The notes under the pieces: model-generated
Database searches by the model: none
The model's input: only the letters and a program-made list of their open reading frames with translations
Told to the model about the DNA's origin: nothing
From: Setaria digitata
Lineage: Eukaryota; Nematoda; Chromadorea; Rhabditida; Setariidae
Direction: 5' to 3'
NCBI GenBank assembly: GCA_003640385.1
Contig: RCAB01000232.1
Coordinates: 1-64,000 of the forward strand
DNA: 64,000 bases
In this document: piece by piece, positions 39,556 through 53,318 of the stretch
How positions within the stretch are numbered: the stretch's first letter is position 1
How the letters are laid out: every line of letters begins with the position of its first letter
Program-made: the position numbers and the translations under genes

Positions 39556-42500
39556 TTACACTGGCTGAAAGCTTCGTCCTCTGAAAAAAGCTTTCCGTCC
39601 TTAATTAAAGATTAAATTAAATTCTTTAAAGTAATTCAATGACCCACATCCAATAATAAGGCAAAAGCATCCGAGTCATAAATGTCTAAATCAGGTTCTC
39701 TAATACTTAACACGAGATACATTGATGCAACTTCTTTCGACAAAGTTTATTCAACATTTTCCTCTCTGGATGTTGATTTTCGAAAAATAAGATTACGTAC
39801 GAGAATGTTTTTTTCTCTACACGTCCTTCTGGTCGTGCTCTGTTTAGAATTTTCACAAAATCATTTGTCCTGGCTCGCATTCTTGAATGCATGTATGCCT
39901 AGAATTATTAGGTACAAACATACTTTTAACCTGACTTCCATTTCTTGGGACTCCTAAGCTGGATATCTTAACATTTATACAAATAAAAAATTTCATGATT
40001 TAATTGCATACTACAATTTCTTAAAGAGAATTTAAAGACGTCATTACTTACTGCCAAGTACGATAGCGGTTTTCACAAACATTATCAAAAGTTCAACTGC
40101 CACATCTTCAAATTATATTTTTTAACAATGCTGCAGTCGCACCTAGTCCACCGAAGATATGCTTTTCGCTTTCAGTTCATTCTAGTTCACTCACTAACCT
40201 TCGAACATTTAATGTGATAGTGAAGATAATCACGGAATGTATGTATCAAATTGATCGTATTATCACGTGCATGTGTATTTGTATGTCGTGGGAATAATAC
40301 TAAAAATTACACATAATGTCAAATGATTTAAAATTGAACAAAACTCTGAACAACTGACATAACAATGAAGTGGCATAATGTGTCCCTTCCTCTTTTTCTT
40401 CCCATCACTCTTCCAACAACAAATGACGATCATCCTAATTTATCGCAAAACATTTTGATATTCATCATAAATTGACAGAAAAAAAAGAAGAGGAAATTGG
40501 AACACTTCCTCAAAATTACCAAAAGTGATGTAGCCAACATTATCGCCAACACGCGCATCCGGACAGTCGCGCAATTCAAGCGGTGGCTCACCCACCGTAT
40601 AAAGTACCGCAGGTGACGTTTGTGATGCTTTCCGACCTTCTCGGAACTCCTTCAAAGATCTTCTAGTTTATTAATCCGAAATCCACCACTTCCGTAAACT
40701 ATCGACCAGAAAACTCCACTTCTTTTTTTTTTCCCCCTCTGCCATAGCAAGATTCAATTCATTTATTCTCCACAACCACAAGATTCAAACCTCACGAACT
40801 ACTATAACGAATTAGCACAAGCGTAAGCCTATCAATACAACAGATGCTGCCTTCAAAATGAAATTCTCATGCAATTAAAACACAAAAACAAACCTGTAAA
40901 AACAGTTTTCCAATGACCATATCATCCGGATCACGGAAAATTGTACTAAATATAACAGTAACACGATCGGCTTTTGTTTCTACGTACCTGAAATCCCTCG
41001 TCTTCCAATTTTGACCCTAATTTATCGAAAAAAAAAAAAAAAAGAAAAGAAAAAGCTCAAATGAGTCGCGCGAGAAACATCAAAAGCGGTACTGATAATT
41101 ATTTTAAGTTGCATAAGCAGATGAAGATAAGGATACCAGACTAATTCATATCCTATGGTCACAACTACAAAACTCAGAATCCACCAAAATTATTTGTCAC
41201 TGACTGCATCTCAGATTATGTTGAGAGGTAAGGTTTGTATTTCTTTTTTTATATTTCAAGGTAAAAAAAAAAAAATACGATTAAGACTTGGTTTTCTCTT
41301 TAGAGATATTTGAATAATTACAAAGTCTCATCATCTCGATAATGTATGACGGCTCTTTTTGCACCAGTTTGTCCTTGGGACTGGAAATTGAAGTACTTTT
41401 CGAAAACAGACGCGAAGCAATTTCGCTTTAAATGTGAAGCCTGGCTAACAATTGTTGAGTAATCGTCAGGAAGTTCATTCAAATCGTAGATAAGAGAAAC
41501 ATTATGACTTAATTCTGGTGTTGCACACAAATATTTGCCGTATTCACGGCGCAGTAACTGAAACACAATAATTACATTGCACATCGATAACGGTCCGAAG
41601 GACAAAAATTTCATTCGCAATTACAAATTTTAAAGGATAACATTCTTCGTTTCAATATCTCCTAAATTTCTATACTTTATGTATCTTTTTCTTTTTCTTT
41701 TTTTTTGTATCTGTTACATTAATTTTTTATACTTCTAGTAGGAATTTGTCAATATCAACGAATTATAGAAAAAAATTTACTTCGTCAGCTCCATGCTCTT
41801 GCAATTCTTTGTAGAACTTCAGCGATATGCTAAGCTGAAAGTTTTTTTGCAAATTAATTTTAATCTGAAGAATTAAGAATTTTGTACCATTATATACGTA
41901 TAGTGAATATTTCATAACGAAAAAAATACTATTATATCCGTCAGGACGGTAACTAAATTTCTATATGCAAAATGACATATTGCCCATAGATTACTGTGAA
42001 CTACGTATCAAATACAGACTAACAAGTACTCACTGATCCACCCAATAATAAATCTTTTTTATGTATTGATAATAATACGTTGCCATTATCCTATGGTTGC
42101 TTGTAAAATCTATAGAAAGTGTATCTGATTCACCCTATTGAATTCAGCTATATAATATGACAATCAAAAGATAAAACAGCAAAGGTTGTTTTTATAGTAT
42201 GATATTTATATACAACTGAAAGAATTTTTAAATCGATGTTTCTCAAAAGAGGAATCAAACAAAAAAAGGGAAGCAATAAATGGACAAAGCAACACTATTT
42301 TCATTTACCGAATACGGTGGATTAAAACAGTTCAAATAAAAAATCAGCTAATCTACGCGGAAATGAAAAGAATTAGGTTCCTGTTTTTGTTTTCTTTCTT
42401 CTTTTTTCCATATTATGTCCAGCAGTACACTTTTGTTCTAGCAATCACTATTTAATGAGAAAGTAAAGATGTAACTTTAATGTAAAACTTTAAATTGCAA

Positions 42501-43401
42501 ACTGGACGACACACCATAATTTTGGCACGATCACCATCAGGGTTTGATATATGATAAATGACGCCATCGAAATCAGCAAACCTCACATCCACTTTTTCCA
42601 ATTTGTTCCTTGAAAGAAAAAAGCGACAATAGTGAGAGAAATGTTTTCACTGTTTGTGAAATGATAAAATCAAGTACAATAAAAAATATATCTGTAGCAA
42701 ATTTCCGGTCAATTAAATCTTGTGAATTGGTGGGAAATCAAAGGACAGGATCAAAAGGGTGTGTAATATCACCTTTACCTTCCTGGATCAAAAGGCGTTC
42801 GAGTACTGTCAACAACATGCGCAAAACGATAGCAGTTTTTGGTGGAAAGGAAAAAATTCAAGTCACAAAGTTGAAATTTTGGAGACTTAACTTCTACTGA
42901 ATTTAATCTTTAAAATAGTTTTTCTAATTTTCCCCACCTATGATTATTACGGTAATAGTTGCAAAATTTGTTCCACAAATGAAACAAAGTTCCTCATATC
43001 CCTATACAATGCATTTGATCGAAGTAAAGAGTAGAATTGGATAGTAGAACAGGTACATATGCAAATAAATAAGTTGTCTAACAAAGAAAGTATAGAAAGG
43101 AGGGAGAGGAAAAATGAAAGTATGAGATACAAGGTAAGTCAGATGAGAGCAAACAAGTAACTGAGTCAGTGATAAAGCAAAATATACATGTTGGAATTCA
43201 TGTGTAAACAAAAATTGGTTAAATGGAAAAATGAAGTAAATAAGATGCGGAAATACTTATTTGTTTGGAAACAAACAAGTAAACAAAGTTTGTAAATGAC
43301 CAACATAGCTGCAATACGAATCCTTACCCTTGTTTGGCGGCAGAAAATTTAAGATCCAACACTTCGGTAATAATTCGATTGTTCTGTTCGAGAATTATCA
43401 T
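39556..43401 (-). CDS. arx-4: Arp2/3 complex subunit 2 (ARPC2/p34-Arc, ARX-4)
   Basis: ARPC2 with ARPC4 forms the core that contacts the mother filament in the actin-branching Arp2/3 complex. Nine exons: 43328-43401, 42515-42608, 41781-41834, 41322-41557, 40894-40987, 40520-40649, 40199-40299, 39801-39898, 39556-39580. All phases agree and give 301 residues (human 300). Seen: [19 protein letters not shown] at the N terminus, [126 protein letters not shown] and KILNRARPE. The last exon codes for eight residues ending SFQPV, replacing the human KTFSSR end. The ATG follows a CTTTTAG acceptor by 3 nt, a likely trans-splice site. Both ends are well fixed by family length. Confidence 0.97.
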
Positions 43402-43408
43402 ACTCTAA
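43402..43408 (-). promoter_or_regulatory. Candidate trans-splice acceptor of arx-4
   Basis: The minus strand reads CTTTTAG, then AGT and the ATG. No coding exon is expected upstream because the protein start already matches ARPC2. Confidence 0.55.
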
Positions 43409-46400
43409 AAGATACTTGTCGTTTCATTAATATATAATACTAGGTGAAAAAAAAAGAAAAAACTGGGAACGAAAATCAAAAGGGAATCGAAGAACCCGAA
43501 CCAAGAAACGTAATAGGCTAGGGGAAAAATTCGTATATAATTATTGACTAACAATAGACACTTCAGGAATACTGTTGAAAATTACCAAGTCTGCACTAAA
43601 TCAGATGGATGAGGAAGTGGAAAAGTAAAATCTATGAAAAGAAAACGAAGAACCAACTTATTATCTAACGAAAAAAAAAAAAACTTCCGGAGGAATATTG
43701 TGCAGCCCGTTAAATTCTGATGCTTCTAGTCTGTTAACAAGGTGGTATAGTTGTTTTCCTGATCGTTTGTATTATTTCTGGTTTCCGGAAGAGTGCATTG
43801 GAAATGCTACCCATTCGGAAGATACTGTCCGCTCTAGAAATTGGTGTGATTTTATTTTCACTGCTAGTTTAATGCAAAAATGGATGTTAAACTTTGATCA
43901 TATTCCACATAGATTGGGTCACTGAATGATCACCGTAACGGATTTTGTTTCCATTAGCTTATATTGTTTAGTATCTCTGTAACTGATTTCAAATTGTAAA
44001 TTGATTTGCGATACCAGAAAAAGGAAAAAGCAATGCATCATATTGCGAATTAATGATTCAGATTGAAATTAACTTCCATCATGATCCCGCATTTGTGCAA
44101 GTAATTTCAAGCTTTAATTTTAATGCAGCAGTATTCAGGATTTTTTTACCAAGTGTCCATTATCTTTTTTTTTTTGTTTTTATATATTTTTAACATTATA
44201 AAGCATATTGTAAGCAACTGTTTACTTTAAGCATTTAGCGAAATGGTATTTCCAACTGATCATATCAATACGAAATTTTTACTAGTGTCTCCATCACTTA
44301 ATCTATTCCGGTGACGTTCACTGTCATTCATGAAACTCAGAGATGGCTTATTAAAATTTCTTACTTATCTCACTCTGTTATTGGTTCTGTCAAATTTCTT
44401 TCATAAATGTGTGTGTGTAGTGAAATATTGGTGGTATATTGTTGCATTCGTTTTACGCACTCGTGAAGGCCTTCATGTTGAACAGCTGCTACTGTTTGGT
44501 GGACAATTCCACCAAATGGTCTGTTCTCACTGCACACGTCGGTCTGTACAGATAGACAGCCATACAAACAGACCTATAGAGACTCATGTAAGCCTCTTTA
44601 CACATATACACCACTCATCATGTATTTAGTGGAATGAATTTAAAAACAGTTATAATTCCTGTGCTACTCATAAGTGTATTCCTTTTATGCTATTTTATCC
44701 TTGCAACTTTCACAAATTAGCCATCTGAGTCACAAATAATTTTCTGTTATTAGGTAGAAAATTATTTTCATATGTAATAGTAGTCAGGATAGAGATGTAT
44801 TGGTAATGATCAGGACGATACATTTGGTCGAGAAAGGGATCAGGAAATTAAGAAAAGTGATAGTAATGGTCAGAAAAGGTAAAAAGAAATGTTTTTAATT
44901 ATTTAGAAAATGTGACTCTCCTTAGATAACAGCAATGTTTACATATCTTTGCATTTCAAAATTATTTTGCATCTTTTGAGCTCTATTGAATTTGATCTGT
45001 AGGTCTTCAAAGTTTAAACTTTATCCCATAGTATGCTTTGGTTGGCAGGATAGTATAATTTGGATAAGTAGATTTTTAAAGTCTACGTGGAAATTTATAT
45101 TTGTAATGCGACTTATTGCTTTTCTTTCTTTCCTCCCATTTAGCTAAATTGCATATCGCAATTTTACTTATTTTAATTAAATCCATGCTTAACCAGTTTA
45201 TGGCAAAATGCGGACGTTTAAGATTCAGTCCTCATTTTATGGTTTTAACTTTTTGTAGTATCTTTGGTTGAAACAAGGATAGTTGGAGATGATGATATCA
45301 GCTATGCTTTGGTCAAGTATAATAAATAATTGCAGTATAATTCAGCTAAATTATTCTTTTAGAAGTATTTAATATCGCATGCTGAATATTTTATTTCTAA
45401 ATAAAGGAATAATCATAATTATTGTTATTATTGCTGTATTTTCCAAAATAATGTAACATAATTAAGTAATTAAGTGTCGATTTAATTTTATGTAATTACA
45501 ACATGATTTTAATTTTTTAATCAGCTTTAACATGACTATTCCTTATATAAATTTAGTAATTTCAAATATACCATAACTAAATATTTAGTCTGCATGACTT
45601 AGATCACGTTCTAATTAAACTTTATTTTTAAATGTATAGGACGAAACAATTAAAATTCACCCAGCCTGAGGAGGAAGAACTGATTGCTACAATTGAGATT
45701 ATATTTATAATTATTCATTGTTTACAGACTATTTTATCTTTTGGTAGTGAATGATTTTTGAAAAGGAATTTCATTTTATCGGCATGGTGTCATGTCATGT
45801 CATCCCTTAACTTTATGTAAGGTCGTAAAGAGATTAGTCAAAGCATTTTGTTGATGTTCTTCCATTGAATGATTAATTTACACGTTGATTAAAATTTATT
45901 TTAAACAGAGAAGTCGATAACATTTCGTTCTTCTTTTCTTTTTTTCTTCCTGTTTGTCCCTCTCTCTCTCTCTTTCTCGCTTCCTCTTTGCTTTGCTCCT
46001 TCTATTTCAGATTTAATCTATTAACAACAGTTGTTTCTCAGTTCAGCTTTAAATTTAATTTTTCAGCTGAAATTTCGATTCATTTAATGACTAAAGTTTG
46101 TTATGTGTTAATATATTGTGAAAATAATTGTAAAATCACTGATTCATTCAAACTATTATTTAGTAGAGGAATGTTGTCATTTTAACAATTAAACAATTAT
46201 CGAAAGAATGTACCAAAAGTGTTTTGTGTTAAAAATTTGTGAAACAATATACATTATAAAATAAACGATCAAACGTTTTTTTGGCTTCATAGAAATTTAA
46301 TTTTTATAATAATTAATAATTAAAATATCGTCATTATGCAGCGGTTATTTTTATTCATTATTATTGCTGGAGGAAAAATTGTGAGGGGAACTTCTAATTT

Positions 46401-46439
46401 ACTTTTTAGGTACGGTATTATAAATTAGTTTCGTGACGA
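43402..46439. other. Divergent region between arx-4 and the SLC6 gene
   Basis: 3.0 kb between two divergent starts, with no coding exon I can support. Open frames at 43698-43925 and 44330-44629 (+) match no family and have no splice context. A CT-rich tract lies at 45955-46000. The region should hold both promoters. Confidence 0.5.
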
Positions 46440-49400
46440 ATGTCGATCAGTAGCCAAAGTGATATAAGATGGCCTGGTAGCAACAATCGTTCATATAATC
46501 GGCGAACTTCTCAAAATCGAACGATTACAGATGGACGAGAATTGACCTATAAAAAGTGCTATCGAGATGCTAATTCTATCTATCCACCATTTTGTCGAAA
46601 AGTAAAGGAAATTTTAACACTTTTATATTTTTTTTTTTCGTTAAGAAATGAGCTTTTCTAGTTATCTCTCTCTGTGTACCGAAATTTTTAGATCGAGAAA
46701 AATGGGAATTTTATGTATTTCTGTTTTAGTTAGACTTGAATATACCAACTTATATCCCTGAAGGTGATATCGAATATCCCTTTGAGGATATCGATGATAT
46801 TGGTGATGAGAATAAAATTCGTGGCAACTGGTCCTCTAGGATGGATTATCTTCTCTCAGCTATTGGTTTCATATTTAACTTAGGAAATTTATGGAGGTAT
46901 TTTCCTTTTCCTTTTTTATTGCTTAATATTTTCTCCTTATATAAATATAATATATAAATCCTTGTATAGCATATATAAATATGCTGCTGAAAATCCGAAA
47001 TTTCACTCATTTCTTATTTAAGGTTACCAATTCCTCTTCAGGTTTCCATATTATTGTCGAATAAGTGGTGGTGGATCATTCTGTTTCTGTTATATTATCT
47101 TAATGTTAATTGCGGGTGTACCTGTTGTGTTAATGGAACTTACATTAGGTCAGTTTCCGAGCGTTGGGTGCCTTTCTGTTTGGAAAGTTGTCCCACTATT
47201 TAAAGGTTGGTTGTATTTACGAATTTTTAAATCCATTTTTCGTTTATATCTCATTTCCTTGTCTTAAGAAGGAGACTAGCATTTCAGTTGTTTCCAACTC
47301 TCTTTCATAATCGATAGATTTATCTGGATATTTGTAATTCTTCTATTCACTATTTAATTGAGTGGTCAGAAATTTTTTTAAATATTGACATTTATAAATT
47401 TCTGGAATTTTTTTTTTCAGGTATTGGTATCGCAATGTTTATAGTATCATGTATTGTATGTATATATTACAGTACCGTTGCTGCCTGGGCAATATCTTAT
47501 TTCATCAGTTCGTTCAAGTTTGCTTTGCCGTGGGCTACATGCAGTAATGACTGGAACTCAATAAGTAAGTCACTTCATAGTTTTTATAAGTAAATGGTTT
47601 TAACATTAATCTTAAGTATCTTCATACGTCTCTAAATTTTGAATATTCAAATGCTAATTCTCTTAATGATATTTTATTTCTTCTTTATGTATGATTTATT
47701 CCTAAGTTTAATGCCCTATGATATTATGCTTCTTTCAAGTATATTTTTTTGGAGTATTTTTTACGGACATCTTTTATCGTCCATTTTTCATTTTCAGAAT
47801 GCTCAGTTTGGAATCGGGACAGCGTCGCTAGTTGCTTTCTCCAGAACGGTACGCTTCTTCGTAACGGTTCCTGCATTATCGACAAAGAATATTCAGTTGG
47901 TAATTCAACGATTCTTGAAATTGCTTCATTTGATATCGATGAACATGTTTTACCAAGCGCGGAATATTTACAGTAAGACTTTTCCAATTAAAGTTAAATT
48001 ATGCCTATGATAAAATCATTCATTGCTATTTCTTTTCCTGAAAATATAGTAGGATTGTGAATTTTCATTTAGCACTTTTCAGAGTTGATTCTAGGACAAT
48101 TTTTCATTTTTTCTTTCTAATGACGTAATTAAGGTTTCAGACAAAAAATTTGGGTCATGTTTTCAATCGAGTGAAGGTGACCTTTTTTGCGTTTTAGGAA
48201 CGAGCAACTTTTCCTTTTTTTCTGCTTGTTCTTTGTCGTGTTAATTGCGGTATTACAGTAACGAAGTGTTGCTAATGTCAGATCGTTTCGATAAAGTTAG
48301 TCCAATCAATTGGCATCTTGCATTATATTTATTAATAGCTTGGTTTATTGTCTTCTTAAGCGCTTTCAAAGGAGTAAAATCGTCCGGAAAGGTAATGAGA
48401 TGTGTATATTGTGTGACTTGTTCAATAGAATCAGGACGTGTGCAGTTTTCCTTGAGTCTGTGATTCTATCTATGCGAATAGCGACTTGCAGATTTGAAAT
48501 TGTAGTTCCAAGTTCTGATTTATAATCTGAACTTTACTTCCCACATAACCTTCGATATATTTTTAAACATAACTGGGATTAATCACACCTGATCTTTACT
48601 AATGTTATTTATTTTTTTTCCAGTTTGCTATTCGTTTAAAGGGTAAAAAAATTGTCACCAAAATCAGAGTCACTTATCAATGAATGTTGTATTGAAATTT
48701 GAACGGCGATTTTTAATTTTATGTTCCAGTGTGTTATAAATTAGTTGCTTAGATATTTGCTAGTCAAAATTTCTTATGATCATTAAATTCGTATAAGTAG
48801 CATTTAATTGTATTTAACTATTCTTTAGCTGCAGTATTCTGGAAGAAATGAATAAAGTATTTCAGGCTGTTTATGTTGTCGTCATTGCGTCATATGTGGT
48901 ATTGTTTGTGTTATTCGTCCGCTTTCTAACTTTACCCGGTTCTGTTGCGGGTCTCATTTATTTTTATACACCGAAATGGACGTTCTTAGCTGATTTAACG
49001 GTTAATTATTGTTGTTTTCAGTATTCAAAGTAGTTTCTTTCTTTTCATGGAAAATTTTCTAACAACTGGAGAAAAATTTTCCACTTACACACGTTTGTAA
49101 AATTTAGCATAAAATACTAAAAAAATAAAATAAAGTGTATTTTAATGTTTGTTCAAGCTTTGTTCTTCCTTAATCAGGTATGGGGCACCGCAGCTGGACA
49201 GGTATTTTACTCCTTGTTATGCTGCACCGGTGGTTTGGTAACACTTGCAAGCTACAGCAGATTTCATAATAACGTTTTGAAGTTAGTATTTATTAGTATA
49301 GAATTTTCATAATATCTATCCATTTCAAAATTTTCATATAAGATATTCCACTAATATGTTATACATTTCATAATAAATTATTTGCTCAGAGATGCTTGGA

Positions 49401-51832
49401 TTTTATGCATTGTTGACATTGTAACATCACTGTTCTGTGGAGCATTGGCATCTTCAGCTGTTGGATTCCTGTGTTATGAATTAGAACTTCCACTTGAACG
49501 ATTTAGTTTTAAAGGTTCCCTTCTTTAGATTCAGAATCTTTTGAATCATGAAATTTTACTTTTTTCTCATTAATGTACTTTTGATTATTAAGAAGAATTC
49601 AATATTTTTTGTTATTTCTTTTCATTCATGGAAATTCACTTCCTTCGTTTTTGATACATCGGTGTTTTTCAAAGATTTCAGTCATTTGATAGTTGGATTT
49701 TTTGAAAAAAAATCAAGTTTTAAAAAAATTATAGGTGGCGCGCAACTTATATTTGTTTATCTGCCAGAGGCAATTGCAAAGTTGCCAGTGGCACCAATTT
49801 ATTCCATACTCTATTTTGCAATGATTATGGCAATAATTCTAACAACAATGGTAGGCTTTTTGAAACTATTTTCATTTATTATCTATAAGAATAATCTATA
49901 ATTTGGCGAGGGTTATAGTTGTCATAACAGTTTAGAATGTAACAATGGAAACAATTGTGTCAGCAATTTGTGATGAGTTTCCCGAACGTTTGCGTCGCAA
50001 CCATCGCCATGTTCTAGCCTTTACATGCGTCATATTTTATGCGCTTGGTATACCTTTGTGTGCTGCCGTAAGTTTTTTTTTTTGTGATTCATATTTTTTG
50101 TGGATTTCTTGGTTATTACAAAAAGATTTAGATTTGAGAGTGAATAATCTTCATTGTTTTTACTTTTGTTTCTTCGATATGGTGTGAAGTGAAAATAAAC
50201 CTGAGTGCAGTCGCTTTAGGCTGGTTTTTACTGGCTGTTGTTGTTAGATTATTTTACAACGACCTGGACGCTAGTCCTGTTGGCATTCCTGGAATGTATG
50301 GCTATTTCTTGGGCATATGGTACGTCTGTTTTTTTTCTTCTTTAACTTTTAATTGTGCTTGCGTTTGGACTTTCGTTGTGACGTTGATCATAAGAAAAAT
50401 GAAGCACCATAGAAATTCGCTTCTTTTTTTTTTCAAAAAATGCTTGAAACGTAAACATAAAGCATGCATCCACATTACTTTGATCTATCTGATTTTATCA
50501 TTTCCTGCAAAAATTTATAAAGCTGAATACACCTTTTTTTTTTTTGAACCTTCAACTCGTCTTTATAACTTTTGTCTTCTTTCAGTCTGCTGTTTGACTG
50601 ATGAAGTTCATAAGTTTTTGCAGGAGTTGATAATTTTTTGGATAACGTTAAATGGATGATTGGTTTTTATCCGCCACCATATATTGCGTGGAAAATTTTA
50701 TGGAAATTTGTCTGTCCATTTATATATCTTGTAAGCTTTGAAACTGTGTACATAGTGATAGCCATTAAGATACCATCGAAATTTTAGAAATTTTCTAAGA
50801 AACATCAAATATGTATATATTTTATATATATTTAAACATATATATTTTCGCAAAATTGCAGGCGAATGCACATTAATTAATTTTTATAGGCATTACTATC
50901 GTTAGCTTGGTTTGCTTACAAACCTTTAGAGTATGAAAAATACAAATATCCAGTATATACGGAACGTATTGGTTGGGGTATATCGCTTGCGCCACTTATT
51001 GCTATTCCATTAACGGCCATGCTGAAATTTTGTTCGGCAAAAGGGACACTTGTTCAACGATGGTTGGATTTATTTTGTCCAGAAAATGAATGGGGTCCAG
51101 CGTTAGCTGTACATCGTGCCGAATATTATCCGTTGCAAATTCCTGAGGCTAGACGACTCGTTCTACCGTCACAGAAAATAGTAAGTCTTTTTTTTTGACT
51201 TTCAAAGTCATTTAAAATTACTTGACTTATTACAAAGATAAAGATAAAGATGCTGTAAATAGTAATTTTTAGCTTAGTCTAGGAGTTTTATTATATTGTT
51301 ATAAATGTGTCATGTTTTTGAACATTGTTATATGATAATGTAATGTAGAAAAGATACGAATTTTTTTCCAATTGTTTCTCAGAATGATGTTGTTCCCAAT
51401 TATATATCGAAGCAGAGAAAGAGTTAGCATAAAATGACAGGCAGCGAGATAGTCTAAGATATCCATTAAGTAAATTTGTATTAGTATATGTATGTGCATA
51501 TGTGTGGCTATAGAGATGTGTGCTTATATATGTCCATATCTATAATATATATGATCAAGTAACCCTGAGGCACCTGCAAAAAATTTTATAACAAAAAAAA
51601 TGATGTTCCCAATTATATATCGAAGCAAAGAAAGAGTTAGCATAATTTAATGCAGCTTCATTAAATTTATTTATTTTTCTCCTTTTTTTTGCAGCCCACC
51701 AATGGTTATGAGGGCTTTACACGCTCTGGTGAAATGATCGAAAAACAGAAAGTGCAAACTGAATCAGCATCGGGAAATCGTACTGGAAAAATGGGTTTTT
51801 TACCTGCATTTGAGCGTGAAACCGCTATCTAA
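46440..51832 (+). CDS. SLC6-family sodium-coupled transporter (SNF type)
   Basis: Na+-coupled neurotransmitter/amino-acid symporter with the LeuT fold and 12 TM helices. Fifteen exons: 46440-46601, 46730-46896, 47042-47205, 47421-47564, 47798-47972, 48259-48391, 48866-49000, 49178-49281, 49390-49514, 49735-49850, 49936-50067, 50220-50319, 50624-50730, 50890-51180, 51695-51832; 730 residues. Seen: TM1 [22 protein letters not shown]2-3 [16 protein letters not shown]2 with two Cys and three N-glycosylation sequons (NGT, NGS, NST), [11 protein letters not shown]6 [22 protein letters not shown]9-10 [20 protein letters not shown] then [32 protein letters not shown]. The Asp98 position of monoamine transporters (Gly in GABA and glycine carriers) is Asn here, so the substrate is open. 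The C terminus ETAI fits a class I PDZ ligand. Exon 12 had to start at 50220: the longer open frame at 50189 gives a wrong frame. Confidence 0.95.
51383..51645. repeat. Direct repeat inside last intron of the SLC6 gene
   Basis: Two copies of a ~48-bp sequence (AATGATG, GTT in one copy only, then CCCAATTATATATCGAAGCA and RAGAAAGAGTTAGCATAA) at 51383-51432 and 51599-51645, differing by one substitution and a 3-base gap. Confidence 0.9.
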
Positions 51833-53239
51833 GAAAATTTAGCTGTAGTTAGTAATTTAAGCAAATGTAATTGTTTCTTATTAACCATCAAAGTATATCT
51901 CGTTATCATGCTTTCATGTCTCTTTCAGCAAAACTAACTAATCGATTTTCTGGAAATTGATTTTTAGAATATCAGTTTGTAAATATATCTTTGCATACAT
52001 AATTTTTTTTAAATAATACTAAAAAGGGAAGATTTTTTACCTTTCTTTAGCAAAGAGTATTACATGAATTATTTATAAAGTATAAATTGTTGCTTTAATT
52101 TCACAGGATATTTTGATTTATTTTGGAAAAGTTGCATTTCTATGATATGGTGTATGTTTGTGAGAGATACTATATTCCATTATATGTTTTATAATTAATT
52201 AGTATTTTTATATCATTTATGTCACATTCCGAATTTTTTATCAAATTCGATTATCTTCCTCCGATTTCCTAAGCATCTTAAGATCACATATGAGAAAAAC
52301 TTTTGTTTTACTTAAAAACTTTGGGAATGAATAGCAACAAAGAACATAGGTGGTATACACACTCTATATGGTACCTTCTCGTAAACACTTTTTAATTCCA
52401 TTGTTTAAATAACTATTTCTTCACTTTAAATCTCATGTTTTCATATGTTGTAAATTACCTTTTTTTTTGCTAAAATTTTAACTTTTTTATTCCTAGCACA
52501 AGAGATTTTCTTCTTACAATAATTGTGTTTCACTTTAAATATGCACTTTTTTGATCTGTAATAACTTCTCAAAAGAAAAAAGAGAAAATGAAATGAAATA
52601 AATCGACTGATGATGTAATGTATTTTGACGAAGCGAATACATATTCTTTCCTTGCTACTTCAATGTTTGGTCTTGATTTTCTTTTTTCTCATATGTTTTA
52701 CTAAAATGTGTCACATTTTATTTAATTCATTGTGCGTTATTTTCTTATTTATTCTTTTTGAGAAAGAAGCAAAATGTTATGTTTTTTTTTTTTTGCTGAA
52801 AATTTAAATCATTGAAATTTCTTCATCTTGCCATTCTTGTTTGTTGTACTTTATGGCCAGTTTCATCTTTGTCTTAAAAAGAAACTGTATTACATTCATT
52901 TGAACCTCAGTTACTGTTTAATCTGTTTCATTCCTTCCAAATTTCTTTTCTTCCTGAATTTCATTTTTTTTTTTAGCTCATTGGATTAATTCAGCGAATG
53001 AAATATATAAACTAGAGATATCATAATAATTTAATTTTTTCCAATTTACATAATTATAACTGTCTGAAAATATTTTTATTAATGTGTTCTGTATGTGTTA
53101 CAAGAGCAGCTTAATATAGGATGCTGTTAAATAATAAATATATACCAAAACTATTAACCATAGCTTTTAATGTAATATTATTTCCTTCAGAAATTAAATC
53201 TGTCATATATCTTCTGGGAATTTGCTGTCAATTTTAAGA

Positions 53240-53318
53240 GTGCAAAGTACGGTAATCATTATTCCGAGAATTCTCAATCAGTGTAAAATACGGCAATCAT
53301 TATTCCGAGAATTCTCAA
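53240..53318. repeat. 38-bp tandem pair
   Basis: Copies at 53240-53277 and 53281-53318 differ at three positions (GTGCAAAGTACGGTAATCAT vs GTGTAAAATACGGCAATCAT, then an identical TATTCCGAGAATTCTCAA). Confidence 0.9.

Noticed and set aside
44330..44629. A 99-aa + strand open frame and an antisense one in the arx-4/SLC6 gap
   Set aside because: No recognisable domain, overlapping frames on both strands, no splice context; probably chance.
50189..50659. A long + strand open frame (156 aa) in the SLC6 gene
   Set aside because: It starts inside an intron and reads exon 12 in the wrong frame. Starting at 50220 gives [11 protein letters not shown] and [12 protein letters not shown], the conserved SLC6 TM9-10 sequence.
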